The translations under genes were made by a program, and so were the position numbers. A stretch of 64,000 bases of DNA. It comes from Dactylis glomerata (lineage: Eukaryota > Streptophyta > Magnoliopsida > Poales > Poaceae). Shown here in pieces: positions 11,340 to 21,476 of the stretch. The notes beneath the pieces were generated by a model that was not told where the DNA came from, did no database searches, and worked only from the letters and a program-made list of their open reading frames with translations. The stretch lies in the NCBI GenBank assembly GCA_007115705.1, contig QXEO01000817.1, positions 2,090,500 to 2,154,499 on the forward strand, written 5' to 3'. The stretch's first letter is position 1. Each line of letters starts with the position of its first letter.

Positions 11340-12994
11340 TGATACATCTCCGACGTATCTATAATTTTTGATGCTCCATGCTTGTTTTTACACCATTTGC
11401 CTACTGTTTCATTACACTTCGTGGCACTGTTATGCATTTTTCAGAACTAACCTATTAACAAGTCGCCACAGTGCCAGTTCCCTGTTTTCTGCTGTTTTTG
11501 TGTTTCAGAAGTGATACATAGGAAATATTCTCGGAATTGGACAAAACAAGTTCCTGAAGTCTTATTTTTCCCGGAAGCTTCCATAGATCTGAAGAGGAAT
11601 TGGAGGGGGGCCACGAGGGCCCCACACACCAGGGCGGCGTGGCCAGGGGCCTGGCCGCGCCCCCTATGTGTGAGAGCCCCTCGGGCCACTTCTGACGATG
11701 CCCCTTCGCTTATAAAGACCCCCCGCCGGAAAAAACCTAAGTACCCGATCAATTTTCCAGAACACATCGCGATCCGCCGCCGCCGTCGACCCGAAGATCG
11801 GGAGGGTCCAGAAGCTCTTCCCGGCACCCTGTCGGAGAGGGGAATCGCCACCGGAGGTCTTCTTCATCGCCATGCTTGCCTCCGGAGCGATGAGTGAGTA
11901 GTCTACCTTGGACTATGGGTCCATAGCAGTAGCTAGATGGTTGTCTTCTCCACCATGTGCTTCATGTTTAGATCTCATGAGCTGCCCTACATGATTGAGA
12001 TCACCGTTATGTAATTCTACATGTTTGGTTTGTTGGGATCCGATGAATATTGGTGTTATGATTGAGTTGCTATACTGAAATATATCTTATGTTATGTCTA
12101 TGTTGTTTATAATCTTGCATGCTCTCCGTTGTTAGTAGCTATCTTGGCCGAGTAGTTGCTAGTGACTCCAAGAGGGGGTATTTATGCTCGATAGTGGGTT
12201 CATGCCTCTATTTAATCTGGGGGAGTGACAGAAACCTCTAAGGTTGTAGATGTGTTGTTGCTACTAGGGAGAAAACAACATTCATATGCTCGAGGGCATA
12301 TGCTTTGTTTACATTACACACTTTGCTTAATGCAATTATCTGTTGTTTGCAACTTAATACTTGTGGAGTTCTCGGATTGATTCGCCACAAGTGGATTATT
12401 AGTCATAGATGCAGTTGGATGGCGGTCTATGTATTTTGTTGTAATGCCCAGAGTAAATCTCATAGTGATCTTCTCGACATATCACGTTTATCTTTATTCT
12501 ATCAATTGCCCAACTGTAATTTGTTTACCCAGCATGTGTTATTTATCTTATGGAGAGACACCACTAGTGAACTGTGGACCCCGGTCCTATTTCCATCATA
12601 TTGCTATCACCTGTTTACTTTACTCGCACTGTTTACTTTACTCGCATACTTCTACTGTTTTCCACTCGATACGCTCATACCCTTTGTTTCAAGCAAACCG
12701 GTGAGATTGACAACCTCATCGCAAGTTGGGAACAAAATACTTGGTTGTGTTGTGTGCAGGTTCCACGTTGCTACTAGCTGAAGACTCGCCAACTCGTTTT
12801 TATCGTGAAACGGCACCCTTGTTGGAGTGTCGCTAAGCCAGTCCGCATCACCTTCAGTCGTATTGTCTGCTCTTCTCCTAATCGACATACCTTGGTTTCT
12901 TAACTGAGGGAAAATCTTGCTGCTATATTCATCACACCTTCCTCTTGGGGTTCCCAACGGGCCGGTTATTTACTTCATGAACTCGGTCGCATCA
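11340..12994 (+). repeat. A1 3' LTR (1655 bp)
   Basis: Same length as the 5' LTR and alignable end to end. The first bases are TGATACATCTCC (one change in the conserved start) and the end is CTCGGTCGCATCA followed by the TSD. Confidence 0.93.
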
Positions 12995-12999
12995 TAGGT
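12995..12999 (+). repeat. target-site duplication taggt, right copy
   Basis: Exact copy of 5598-5602; G1 coding resumes immediately after it. Confidence 0.95.
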
Positions 13000-13256
13000 C
13001 TCGTCTCAGATTTTTTGCAGGAAAATTACTCTCTAAATGGGAAGGACCATATGTTATTGTTGAAGTGTACCGCTCAGGTGCGATAAAGATTGCTTCACTG
13101 AAAGATGACACTAAACAAGTGGTGAATGGGCAAAGACTCAAACATTATATTGCTGGAGATTCTTATAATGAAGATGTTGATGTTATTGAAACAGTTTCTC
13201 CGGAAGAATTCATCCAAGACAATTTGCAAAAACCTGCAGAGTTCGTTTTCGAATAG
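13000..13256 (+). pseudogene. pol: G1 pol C-terminus (GPY/F-type integrase tail), separated by A1
   Basis: From 13000 the frame continues the G1 integrase codon interrupted at 5602 and ends with TAG at 13254-13256. The segment includes WEGPYVIVEVYRSGAIKI, a GPY/F-type module that follows the integrase core in many Gypsy elements. It therefore belongs to the ORF at 3760-5602, not to a separate gene. Confidence 0.88.
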
Positions 13257-13375
13257 GTAACAGTTCTAGTCAGAAAAGTTTCGCGAAAAACTCTTCCTTT
13301 AAATATTTTTGCTATTTTTACTAAATATGAAAAATCACAAGACGAAAACGGGCAGGAAAAGGAGTCCGGGTGCTC

Positions 13376-13501
13376 CTCACACACAGGGGGCGCGGGTCTA
13401 CCCCTGGCCGCGCCGCCCTGGTGTGAGAACACCCCAGAGCTCGTGTCCGTCCCGGTTTCCTCCTGTGATTTCGTTTCGATGTATAATTTTCGTCTATATA
13501 A
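13376..13501 (+). promoter_or_regulatory. internal promoter-like region before G1 ORF3: hairpin plus TATA
   Basis: Arms ctcacacacaggg (13376-13388) and ccctggtgtgag (13416-13427) can pair around a GC-rich loop. A TATA box (tctatataa, 13493-13501) follows, about 95 bases before the ORF3 ATG. The arrangement copies that of the LTR promoters at 5883-5979 and 16066-16116. Confidence 0.5.
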
Positions 13502-13595
13502 CCCCCCGGAGTCCCCGAGGTCTGTATATCGTTTTCTTGTCGTGTTTTGTTTCGAGCTGTTTCTGTCAGGGATTATTCTCAGTTTTGAAGTTGCA

Positions 13596-14096
13596 ATGTC
13601 TTCGTCCGGTCCATCCGAGGAGAACCCTCTTGCGGGTTCCATTAATCTGTATATGAGGGAGCTAAAGATGCATCCGAAGGAGTTGTCACTCAAAGATGGG
13701 GAGTTGCAGATCAAAGATGTCCAAGTCTCCAAGGGGGAGGGAAGTCTCGAAGCCAGGAAGGAAGCACTGGAACAAGAAGTTTTTAAATACAAGAAGATGG
13801 CAGAACGCGAGGTGGACATCATCCATAGGATTAATCATGAGCTTGTTGCCAAGTACAAGAAGGAGGCTACAGAACTCTGGAAGGACATCTTTTCTCTCCA
13901 TGAGACCACTAGCCAATTACAAGCACAACTCTATGACTTGCAGAACCAAAACTGTGAGTATGAAGCTAGATTTCAACAAATGAGTGCTGCTGCTAGTTTC
14001 AGAATATTGGAGACCAAGACATCCTTCCTTGACGGAGGACCTCTGCCTTGGAAGTATGACAACGATGAAGATTCACCACCGCCTCCAAAGGAGTAA
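13596..14096 (+). CDS. G1 third ORF: small predicted coiled-coil protein
   Basis: 166 codons from the ATG at 13596 (the frame extends upstream to 13443, but this ATG lies after the TATA box and a pyrimidine-rich leader). The central part, about residues 40-130, is a charged heptad-like region (EALEQEVFKYKKMAEREVDI, HETTSQLQAQLYDLQNQN) expected to form a coiled coil; the tail is DNDEDSPPPPKE. No transmembrane segment or signal peptide is seen. The ORF lies between pol and the 3' LTR, the env-like position of Athila elements. It is intact although pol is broken. Function unknown. Confidence 0.6.
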   Translation: MSSSGPSEENPLAGSINLYMRELKMHPKELSLKDGELQIKDVQVSKGEGSLEARKEALEQEVFKYKKMAEREVDIIHRINHELVAKYKKEATELWKDIFSLHETTSQLQAQLYDLQNQNCEYEARFQQMSAAASFRILETKTSFLDGGPLPWKYDNDEDSPPPPKE

Positions 14097-15787
14097 TTCG
14101 TCATCGGTATAGGCATCCCCTTGGCTTGTTCCAAGCTTGGGGGAGTGCCACGGTATCACATCATCACCTTTTACTCATTTACTTTTCAAGTAGAGTCATA
14201 TCATGAATAGAGAAATTATCCTATAGAATAGTTTGCAGTTTGGAAGTATCCTCCTTAGTTGGTTATCTATGTATCCCTTGGTGTGAGTTGCGGTAATGAA
14301 ATATTAATGAGAAGTTTTATCGTTTACTTTCCGCACACTTTATTTTAGTTTGCAATGTTTCTTATATGATTAGTCTTGTTGATTAGTATTGGTATCACTT
14401 TGGGAGCATGAGTAAATTTAGTTGGTTTTAGCAAACTTAGCTTGGTCAGTAGCAACATCACCTTGAGGTTTGAGTAGAAAAGAAGAAAGAAGTGCTTGTA
14501 GTTACATCACTTCAGTTTTCCTTCATGATTGGCTTATAAGCATTATTATTCTCAAAGTTAAAATCGTTGTACCTTCAAGGAAGTTTGCATGATTGTTCTT
14601 ATTATATGTATGTTTGTTTGTTTCATGCAACTCTTATGCTTGCTACCCAGCCTTGCTAGCCAAAGACCTGTACTGAGAGGAAATATTTCTCGTGCATCCA
14701 ATTCCTAAAAACCAAGTTACTTCCAAAGAGTCCACTATAAATTCCTATGCATGGTATTTCAAGCCATTCCAAGTAAATTTTCATATGCTACCTTTCAAAA
14801 ACCTTCAAACACTTCTCATTTTGTGCCACTATTTTTAGCTCATGAGTACGTAGTGGATGGGTTTGTTATCTTCCATACTAAATTAAGTACCCCTCGACTA
14901 GGCAGCTTCATCTGCTCGTCACTAATTTTGCAAGGGAGCTGGTCAGACCATTATAATCTCAAAAAGAAAAGAAAAATGTACTCCTCCAATGTATGTGAAA
15001 GTTGGTGGGCACCCGATGGAATCGGTTAGCCATGGTTTGAGAAAGGAAAAGGTGGGGAGGAGTGCCAAGCTATAAAAGAGCACCAATGTGCCAAATTAAT
15101 CAAACATCTCGGAACCGCTCTCACTTGTTTAGTATGGAAGATATCAAGAACTCCGTTGCTAGTCGTTGACAAAAGCAACCACCTCTCAAAACAATTTTTT
15201 TACCTCTGTTTTACAAATGAAAAGCTCTAGCACATGTTTAATCCCTGCTTTCCTCTGCGAAGGGCCTATCTTTTACTTTCATGTTGAGTCAACCTATTCC
15301 CTTCTATCTCAAGCAAGCATTTGAGTTGTTATGTTTCACTCATCCATATGTTGATCCGTTTAATCATGTTTACTATCTTCCTTGTTTTGTACAATGCTTT
15401 TGTCTGAAGGAATATATCTTTGAAAGCTTTCTATGACTGCAAAAAGTTTGTTTCGTTGAGCATATGGTTTTTGCTATATTAGCTCTGTTTAAAAAAAGGC
15501 TCCGTTCAAAAATAAGTATAGTTTGTTCATTGTTCTCTGACCAAGAACTAAGGTTTGCCATCACCAATTATAGTTTACTTTGTGCATCTTTATATGTGAT
15601 TCCCTTTACTTATTGCAAGTCTATATTATATAAAGGGAAGTTGCTATCTATTATAACTTGTGCCTTGGTGAATGTGATGCTTCTTGTCTGTATTTTGATT
15701 ATCGACACTTCACTCCATAAACCTGCGGTCATGTTTACCGAGTTTAGTTTTCGCTTGGGGACAAGCGAGGTCTAAGCTTGGGGGGGT
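14097..15787 (+). other. G1 non-coding 3' interior ending in the polypurine tract
   Basis: No supported ORF. Contains aagcttgggggagtgcc at about 14132, the blocks shared with A1 (14650-14775 and 15253-15290), and the PPT (ggtctaagcttggggggg) next to the LTR. Confidence 0.7.
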
Positions 15788-17302
15788 TGATACGTCCATT
15801 TTGCATCACTATTTTGTATCATAATTTACTGTTATTCATTGATATATTTCATATTTAGAGTTGATAATTATGCTATTTCCTCTGTTTTTACATGTTTGAT
15901 GATCATTGGAGGATTTGCTGCCAGAGTCAGAATTCTGCTGGAAAAGGACTGTCAAGACACCATATTTTGGAAGATCAGGAAAATTCCAGAAAAATACCAG
16001 AAAATTATATTTTGCCGAAAGACTCAGAAGCCAGAAGGAGGAGTCGAGAGGAGCCAGGGGGTGGGCTCACACATAGGCGGCGCGCCCTGGCCCTAGCCGC
16101 GCCGACCTAGTGTGAGGGCACCCTGGCCCACATCAGGTCTCGCCCCTTCGCGTACTTCATCGTCCCCGAAAACCTAAGTCAACGGGGGGCTCAGAGAGAG
16201 ACACCGCCGCCTCTGCGGGGTGGAAAACACTAGAGAGAGAAAAGCTCTCCGGCAGAGAGAAATCTGTCGGGGAAATTCCTTCTCGGAGAGGAGAGATCGT
16301 CGCCAACGTCATCACCATCGCACCGGACTTCATCGGGATCATCATCATCATCATCTCCATCACCAGCACCTTCATCTCCACCATCACCTCGCCATCCCGC
16401 TGTAACATCTTGAGTTGAATCTTATCAAATTCTTAGGGGAAACTTTCCCGGTGTTGATTACTCTTATGGTTGATGCTATTGAGTGGAACCGTTGAATTAA
16501 GGTTTATGTTCAGATTGTTATTTACCATTATTTCACCTCCGATCATGATCCATATGATGTCTTGTGAGTAGTTCGTTTAGTTCTTGAGGACATGGGAGAA
16601 GTCAAGTCATTAGTAGTGAAATTATGTTGAGTAATATTTAATGGTTTTATATTTATTTGTTGTGGTGTTATTTCACTAGTGGTGTCATGTGAATGTTGAC
16701 TACATGATACTTCACCATTTATGGGCCTAGTGAGATGCATTGTGTATTTGGCTACCAATTGTGGGGTTGCTGGAGTGACAGAAACCTAAACCTCCATTGG
16801 AAAACCATTGCACCAGGGAGCGTAGGATCTTAGAGTTTAAGGCTGTGGTTAGATTTATCTTAATTACTTTCTTGTATTTGCGGATGCTTGCAAGGGGTAT
16901 AATCACAAGTGTGTATTTATCCTAGTAAGGGTAGTGCGCTAGCACAGGTTCACCCCCATAACACTTATCAAACCAGTAAAGATTATTTAGCGGTATGAAG
17001 CGAAAGCACTTGACAGAAACTCCCGTGTGTCCTCGAGAACGTTTGGTCATTATAAGTTACACGACCGGCTTGTCCTTTACTAAAGAAAGGGTTGGGCCAC
17101 TTGCTGCAATTGTTACTACTATCTTTTATTTACTCGCACTTTATTTATTTGCATTATCAAATACCCCTGAAAACCCGTTTGCTAGTATTTACAGTGAATC
17201 CTTGATCAAAACCACTTGTCAATACCTTCTGCTCCTCGTTGGGTTTGACACTCTTATTTATCGAAAGTACTACGATACACCCCCTATACTTGTGGGTCAT
17301 CA
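15788..17302 (+). repeat. G1 3' LTR (1515 bp)
   Basis: Starts TGATACGTCCATTTTGCATC after the PPT and ends CTTGTGGGTCATCA, after which A-family LTR sequence begins abruptly. It carries a hairpin with arms ctcacacatagg (16066-16077) and cctagtgtgag (16106-16116). A cluster of cat/atc trinucleotides lies at 16330-16395. Confidence 0.85.
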
Positions 17303-18523
17303 CATATCGCGATCCGCCACCATCGTCGACCCGAGATCGGGAGGGTCTAGAAGCTCTTCCCGGCACCCTACCGGAGAGGGGAATCGCCACCGGAGGTCTT
17401 CTTCATCGTCATGCTTGCCTCCGACGCGATGAGTGAGTAGTCTACCTTGGACTATGGGTCCATAGCAGTAACTAGATGGTTGTCTTCTCCACCATGTGCT
17501 TCATGTTTAGATCTTGTGAGCTGCCTTACATGATCGAGATCACCGTTATGTAATTCTACATGTTGTGTTTGTTGGGATCCGATGAATATTGGTGTTATGA
17601 TTGAGTTGATGTTCTGAATATTATCTTATGTTATCTCTATGTTTTTTATGATCTTGCATGCTCTCCGTTGTTAGTATCTATCTTGGCCGAGTAGTTGCTA
17701 GTGACTCCAAGAGGGGGTATTTATGATCGATAGTGGGTTCATGCCTCTATTTAATCTGGGGGAGTGAAAGAAACCTCTAAGGTTGTAGATGTGCTGTTGC
17801 TACTAGGGGGAAAACAACATTCATATGCTCAAGGGCATATGCTTTGTTTACATTACACACTTTGCTTAATGCAGTTATCCGTTGTTCGCAACTTAATACT
17901 TGTGGAGTTCTCGGATTGATTCGCCACAAGTGGATTATTAGTCATAGATGCAGTTGGATGGCGGTCTATGTATCTTGTTGTAGTGCCCAGAGTAAATCTC
18001 ATAGTGATCCTCTCGACATATGCACGTTGTCTTTATTCTATCAATTGCCCAACTGTAATTTGTTTACCCAACATGTGTTATTTTATCTTATGGAGAGACA
18101 CCACTAGTGAACTGTGGACCCCGGTCCTATTTCCTTTATATTGCTATCACCTGTTTACTTTACTCGCACTGTTTACTTTACTCGCCTAGTACTATTACTT
18201 TCCACTCGATACGCTCATACCCTTTGTTTCAAGCAAACCAGTGAGATTGACAACCTCATCGTAAGTTGGGAACAAAGTATTTGGTTGTGTTGTGTGCAGG
18301 TTCCACGTTGCCGCTCGCAAAGCAAAGCTTGGACGAGGCGCCCTATAAATTGTCTGAAGCTCTCGCGAAGCTAGCGGGCATCACCTTCGGTCGTATTGTC
18401 TGCCTCCTACTGGATTGATAACCTTGGTTTCATAACTGAGGGAAAACTTGCTGCTATATTCATCAAACCTTCTCTTGGGGTTTCCAACTGGCCGGTCATT
18501 TACTTCATCAACAAACGCCAACA
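17303..18523 (+). repeat. 3' part of an A-family LTR, target of G1
   Basis: From tatcgcgatccgcc on, this aligns with A1 LTR sequence from about 6026 to its end. It carries a diverged block at 18310-18390 (gctcgcaaagcaaagcttgg). The end, gccaaca, is followed by agttttctggcacc, a degraded version of the A1 primer-binding region, so this was probably a 5' LTR whose interior was deleted. The other part of the LTR must lie left of the window. Confidence 0.8.
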
Positions 18524-18530
18524 AGTTTTC

Positions 18531-19795
18531 TGGCACCATCATCACCGCGCCATCATCCCCTTGATGGCAACCGGTGCTACTCGTGTGATGGGCATGCATC
18601 ATGAGGGCGCCGGGGGTTTCGGCCCCAGGCATGGCGGTAGTGGCCTCCTCCTCCGTTGGAGGTGGTTGGCCGATCGAATAAAGGTGGCGGTCCTAGGGTT
18701 CCTCTCGCACCAAGATGAAGATCTACTTGTTGCATCATTGACCTGGCCAGAGTGTCCAGATCCGGAAGGCACCGCCTGCGAACTCCACTGGGCATTCCAT
18801 GCCTGGAGATTGCTAGATCGATGGGATTTGGTCGTGCGCACCCATGTTTTTATTCTGGTCATTTGGTTTCAGAGGGAGCGTGATGAAGCTATGTTGTCTG
18901 TTGCCATCATGGGACACGTCTACGGTCCATGGTGAAGTCAGAGGTGGAGAATGACATAGAAGCCGAGTCTCCAAGGACTAGCAACGGTGGTCCAAATCTT
19001 TGTGGCGATGAGGAACTGGCTTGGTGATTCGTGACGCACAGTAGTGGCATCGAAAAGTGGGGGGCGACGGCACAGGAGAAGTTTAAAGTCCTACCTTGCA
19101 GGGTGAAAAATCTAAGATCTGACATTAATTGGTTGTGCCTGGCAATAACCTTGTTGAAGGCATTGTCTTGTGAGCGAAGATTTCTTCAGAGTGAAAACCT
19201 AAGATCTATGCTCGGACGAGGACGGCACTATGCACTGTTTATCTTTTTCGATGCGTCGCTTTTGAAGAAGATAGACTTCTTAGTGGTGTTAGTACTGCTG
19301 CTACAACAAATTGATCACTTTAGCGGGATTTTTCTTATTTCTATTTTTTTTCACTGTGTGCATCCGTATTGTCTCTAGGATAATGCGTTATTGTAGATAT
19401 TGAATGTAAATGGTATGTTCTTGATATTAATATATGCTTCTTATCGAAAAAATATTCTCACAAAATTGTTTTACAAGAAAACAAAGAATTGTGTGCGATG
19501 CGTAAAAAGCCAAATTTTGATACATAAACGATGCATAAAATATATATTTTTGTTTTTTTCACACACAAGACACAAAAAATATCGATTTTCCACGAAACTT
19601 GACGTGTGCACACAAAATGTCAATTTTTTTGAAATTCTTTTACGTTAAAAAAGTATTTTTTTCGATGGTGAAAGCATATGCTCCTATATCCCAATTTGAA
19701 TTTCCGGTTGCTTTCCTCAATTAAAACACAGCGCACATGGCTGAAACAAGTGAGGCATCAATCAATTGCTCGGCTCGAGCACACGAGCTTCACGT
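18531..19795 (+). repeat. duplicated segment D1
   Basis: Shares its order of sequence with D2 and D3: a block beginning ccttgatggcaaccggtgctact, then cagagggagcgtgatgaagc, then a 3' end resembling non-LTR retroelement tails (cttgatattaatatatgcttctt followed by an A-rich run, about 19419-19465), then an AT-rich upstream region ending in cacagcgcacatgg. No open gene is supported; ORFs of 80-180 codons in several frames recur in the copies and look incidental. Confidence 0.7.
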
Positions 19796-19804
19796 AATCA
19801 CGTT

Positions 19805-21380
19805 GCTACCAGAAACTCCACTTGGCACTTCATGCCTGCAGATTGCTGGATTGATGGAATTCGGTCGTGCACATCCATGTTTTTTTCTGGCCGTTTGGTT
19901 TCAGAGGGAGCGTGATGAAGCTTTGTTGTCTGTTGCCATCATGGGACACGTCTTACGGTCCATAGTGAAGTCAGAGGCGGAGAATAACATAGAAGTCAAG
20001 TCTCCAGTGACTAGCAACGGTGGTCCGAGTCTTGGTGGCAATGAGGAACTGGCTTGGTGATTCGTGACGCATAGTAGTGGCATCGAAAAGTGGGGACGAC
20101 AACACATGAGAAGTTCAAAGTCCTACCTTGTAGGGTGAAAAATCTAAGATCTGGCCTTAATTGGTTGTGCGTGGCAATGACTTTGTTGAAGGCATTGTCT
20201 TGTGACCGAAGATTTCTTCAGAGTGAAAACCTAAGATCTATGATCGGACGAGGACGGCGCTTGTGCACTGTTTTTCTTTTTTTGAGGCGTCGCTTTTGGA
20301 GAAGATAGACTTCTGGTTCTATCTTGGTGGTGTTAGTACTATTGCTACAAGAAATTGATCACTTTAGTGTGACTTTTCTTATTTGTAATTCTTCTTTTTT
20401 TGTTTGTGCATCCGTATTGTCTCTGGGACAATGCGTTATTGTAGATGCTGAATGTAATTGGTATGTTCTTGATATTAATATATGCTTCTTATTGAAAAAA
20501 TATTCTCACAAAATTGTTTTACAAGAAAACAAAGAATTGTGTGCGATGCGTAAAAAGCCAAATTTTGATACATAAATGTTGCATAAAATATATTTTTTGT
20601 TTTTTTCACACACAAGACACAAAAAATATCGATTTTCCATAAAATTTGACGTGTGCACACAAAATGTCAATTTTTTCGAAATTCTTTTACGTTAAAAAAG
20701 TATTTTTTTTCAGTGGTGAAAGCATATGCTCCTATATCCCAATTCGAATTTCCGGTTGCTTTCCTCGATTAAAACATAGCGCACATGGCTGAAACACATC
20801 AATCAATTGCTCGGCTCGAGCACACGAAACAAAAAGGAACAGTTTGGCAGATAGCTCAGCTCGATCTCAAGCTAAACAAGTGTTGGAAAAACAGATTTCA
20901 TTTCACTCCGTGCAGACGACTCCACTCCACTCGTTGTCCACGGCCAACCACCAGACCAGCATCCATCCATGGCAGCGGCGCTACGCCTCCCTCCCCTTCT
21001 CTCCTCCCGCGCCGCCCCTACCGCCACCACCCGGAGGAGCCGGACAGCATCGTCCAGTCTCAGGGTCGCCGCGCAGCTCGACGACACCGCCGCCACCACC
21101 TCCACCTCCAGCGCGCCGGCGCCGCCCGCGGGGTTCACGCCTCCGGTGCCCAAGCGGTTCGAGGTCAAGCCCGGCCAGTCGGGCAGCATCGCCGGCGCCG
21201 CCCTCGCCTTGCCCTTCCGCCTCGGCACCGGCGTCTTCGTCCTAGGGTAATCCCGCCCCTTCAGTCCGTCTCTCCCTGTCCAAATTGGACCATGTACTTA
21301 TGACAACCTAGTTCGTTCCACCGACCAAATTAAACGCCCCAATTGAAACTGAATCGAATTGAATTTGATTTCTTTTCGTC
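19805..21380 (+). repeat. duplicated segment D2, including a captured promoter and first exon
   Basis: Repeats D1 from gcacttcatgcctgcagattgctgg on, but extends further right, through the upstream region, exon 1 and the start of intron 1 of the thioredoxin-fold gene also present at 51327. Similarity to that gene fades near 21375. Confidence 0.8.
20969..21246 (+). pseudogene. relic exon 1 of the plastid thioredoxin-fold gene
   Basis: 278 nt from ATG to an intact donor (cctagg|gtaatc), nearly identical to exon 1 of the complete gene at 51327-51604; the protein differs by about one residue over 92. It encodes an S/T/R/A-rich presumed plastid transit peptide followed by the start of the mature protein (PVPKRFEVKPGQSGSIAGAA). 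None of the other eleven exons follow; an F-box gene begins 230 bp downstream. If transcribed, it would give only a transit peptide stub or a chimeric RNA. Confidence 0.85.
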
Positions 21381-21476
21381 CAATAGAAACGACCAGCGGG
21401 GCTCTGCATAGAAAAGGAAAGTCGGGGGAATATCACCCGATTCCGACCGCGTAGGGCGGAAGCGATCCGACGAACC

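Larger units (their letters stand above)
5603..12994 (+). mobile_element. A1: complete nested LTR retrotransposon lacking gag-pol
   Basis: 7392 bp, with two LTRs of exactly 1655 bp, a 5-bp TSD, a primer-binding site at 7268 and a purine-rich tract (aagcttggggatgtt) ending at 11339. The 4.1-kb interior encodes no protease, RT or integrase; the only sizeable ORF is 7459-8460. It is therefore a non-autonomous element that would need enzymes from a related Gypsy element. LTRs differ at about 37 sites by eye (about 2 percent), so the insertion is older than Copia elements B and C. Confidence 0.92.
2096..17302 (+). mobile_element. G1: Athila-like Ty3/Gypsy retrotransposon, 5' end outside the window
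   Basis: Order on the plus strand: protease, reverse transcriptase, RNase H, integrase, then a small third ORF (13596-14096), a long non-coding stretch and a 3' LTR (15788-17302). The PPT is aagcttgggggggt just before 15788. The 5' LTR, gag and start of pol are missing because another element is inserted at 2095/2096. A complete second element (5603-12994) splits the integrase C-terminus. G1 is itself inserted in an A-family LTR whose remaining 3' part is 17303-18523. Coding is broken by a frameshift and a nonsense codon, so it is not autonomous. Confidence 0.85.

Noticed and set aside
13065..13256. Independent 63-codon gene
   Set aside because: It is the C-terminal end of G1 pol separated by the A1 insertion.
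18396..18935. 179-codon ORF in D1
   Set aside because: It starts in LTR sequence and crosses into the duplicated segment; the frame is not kept in D2 or D3.
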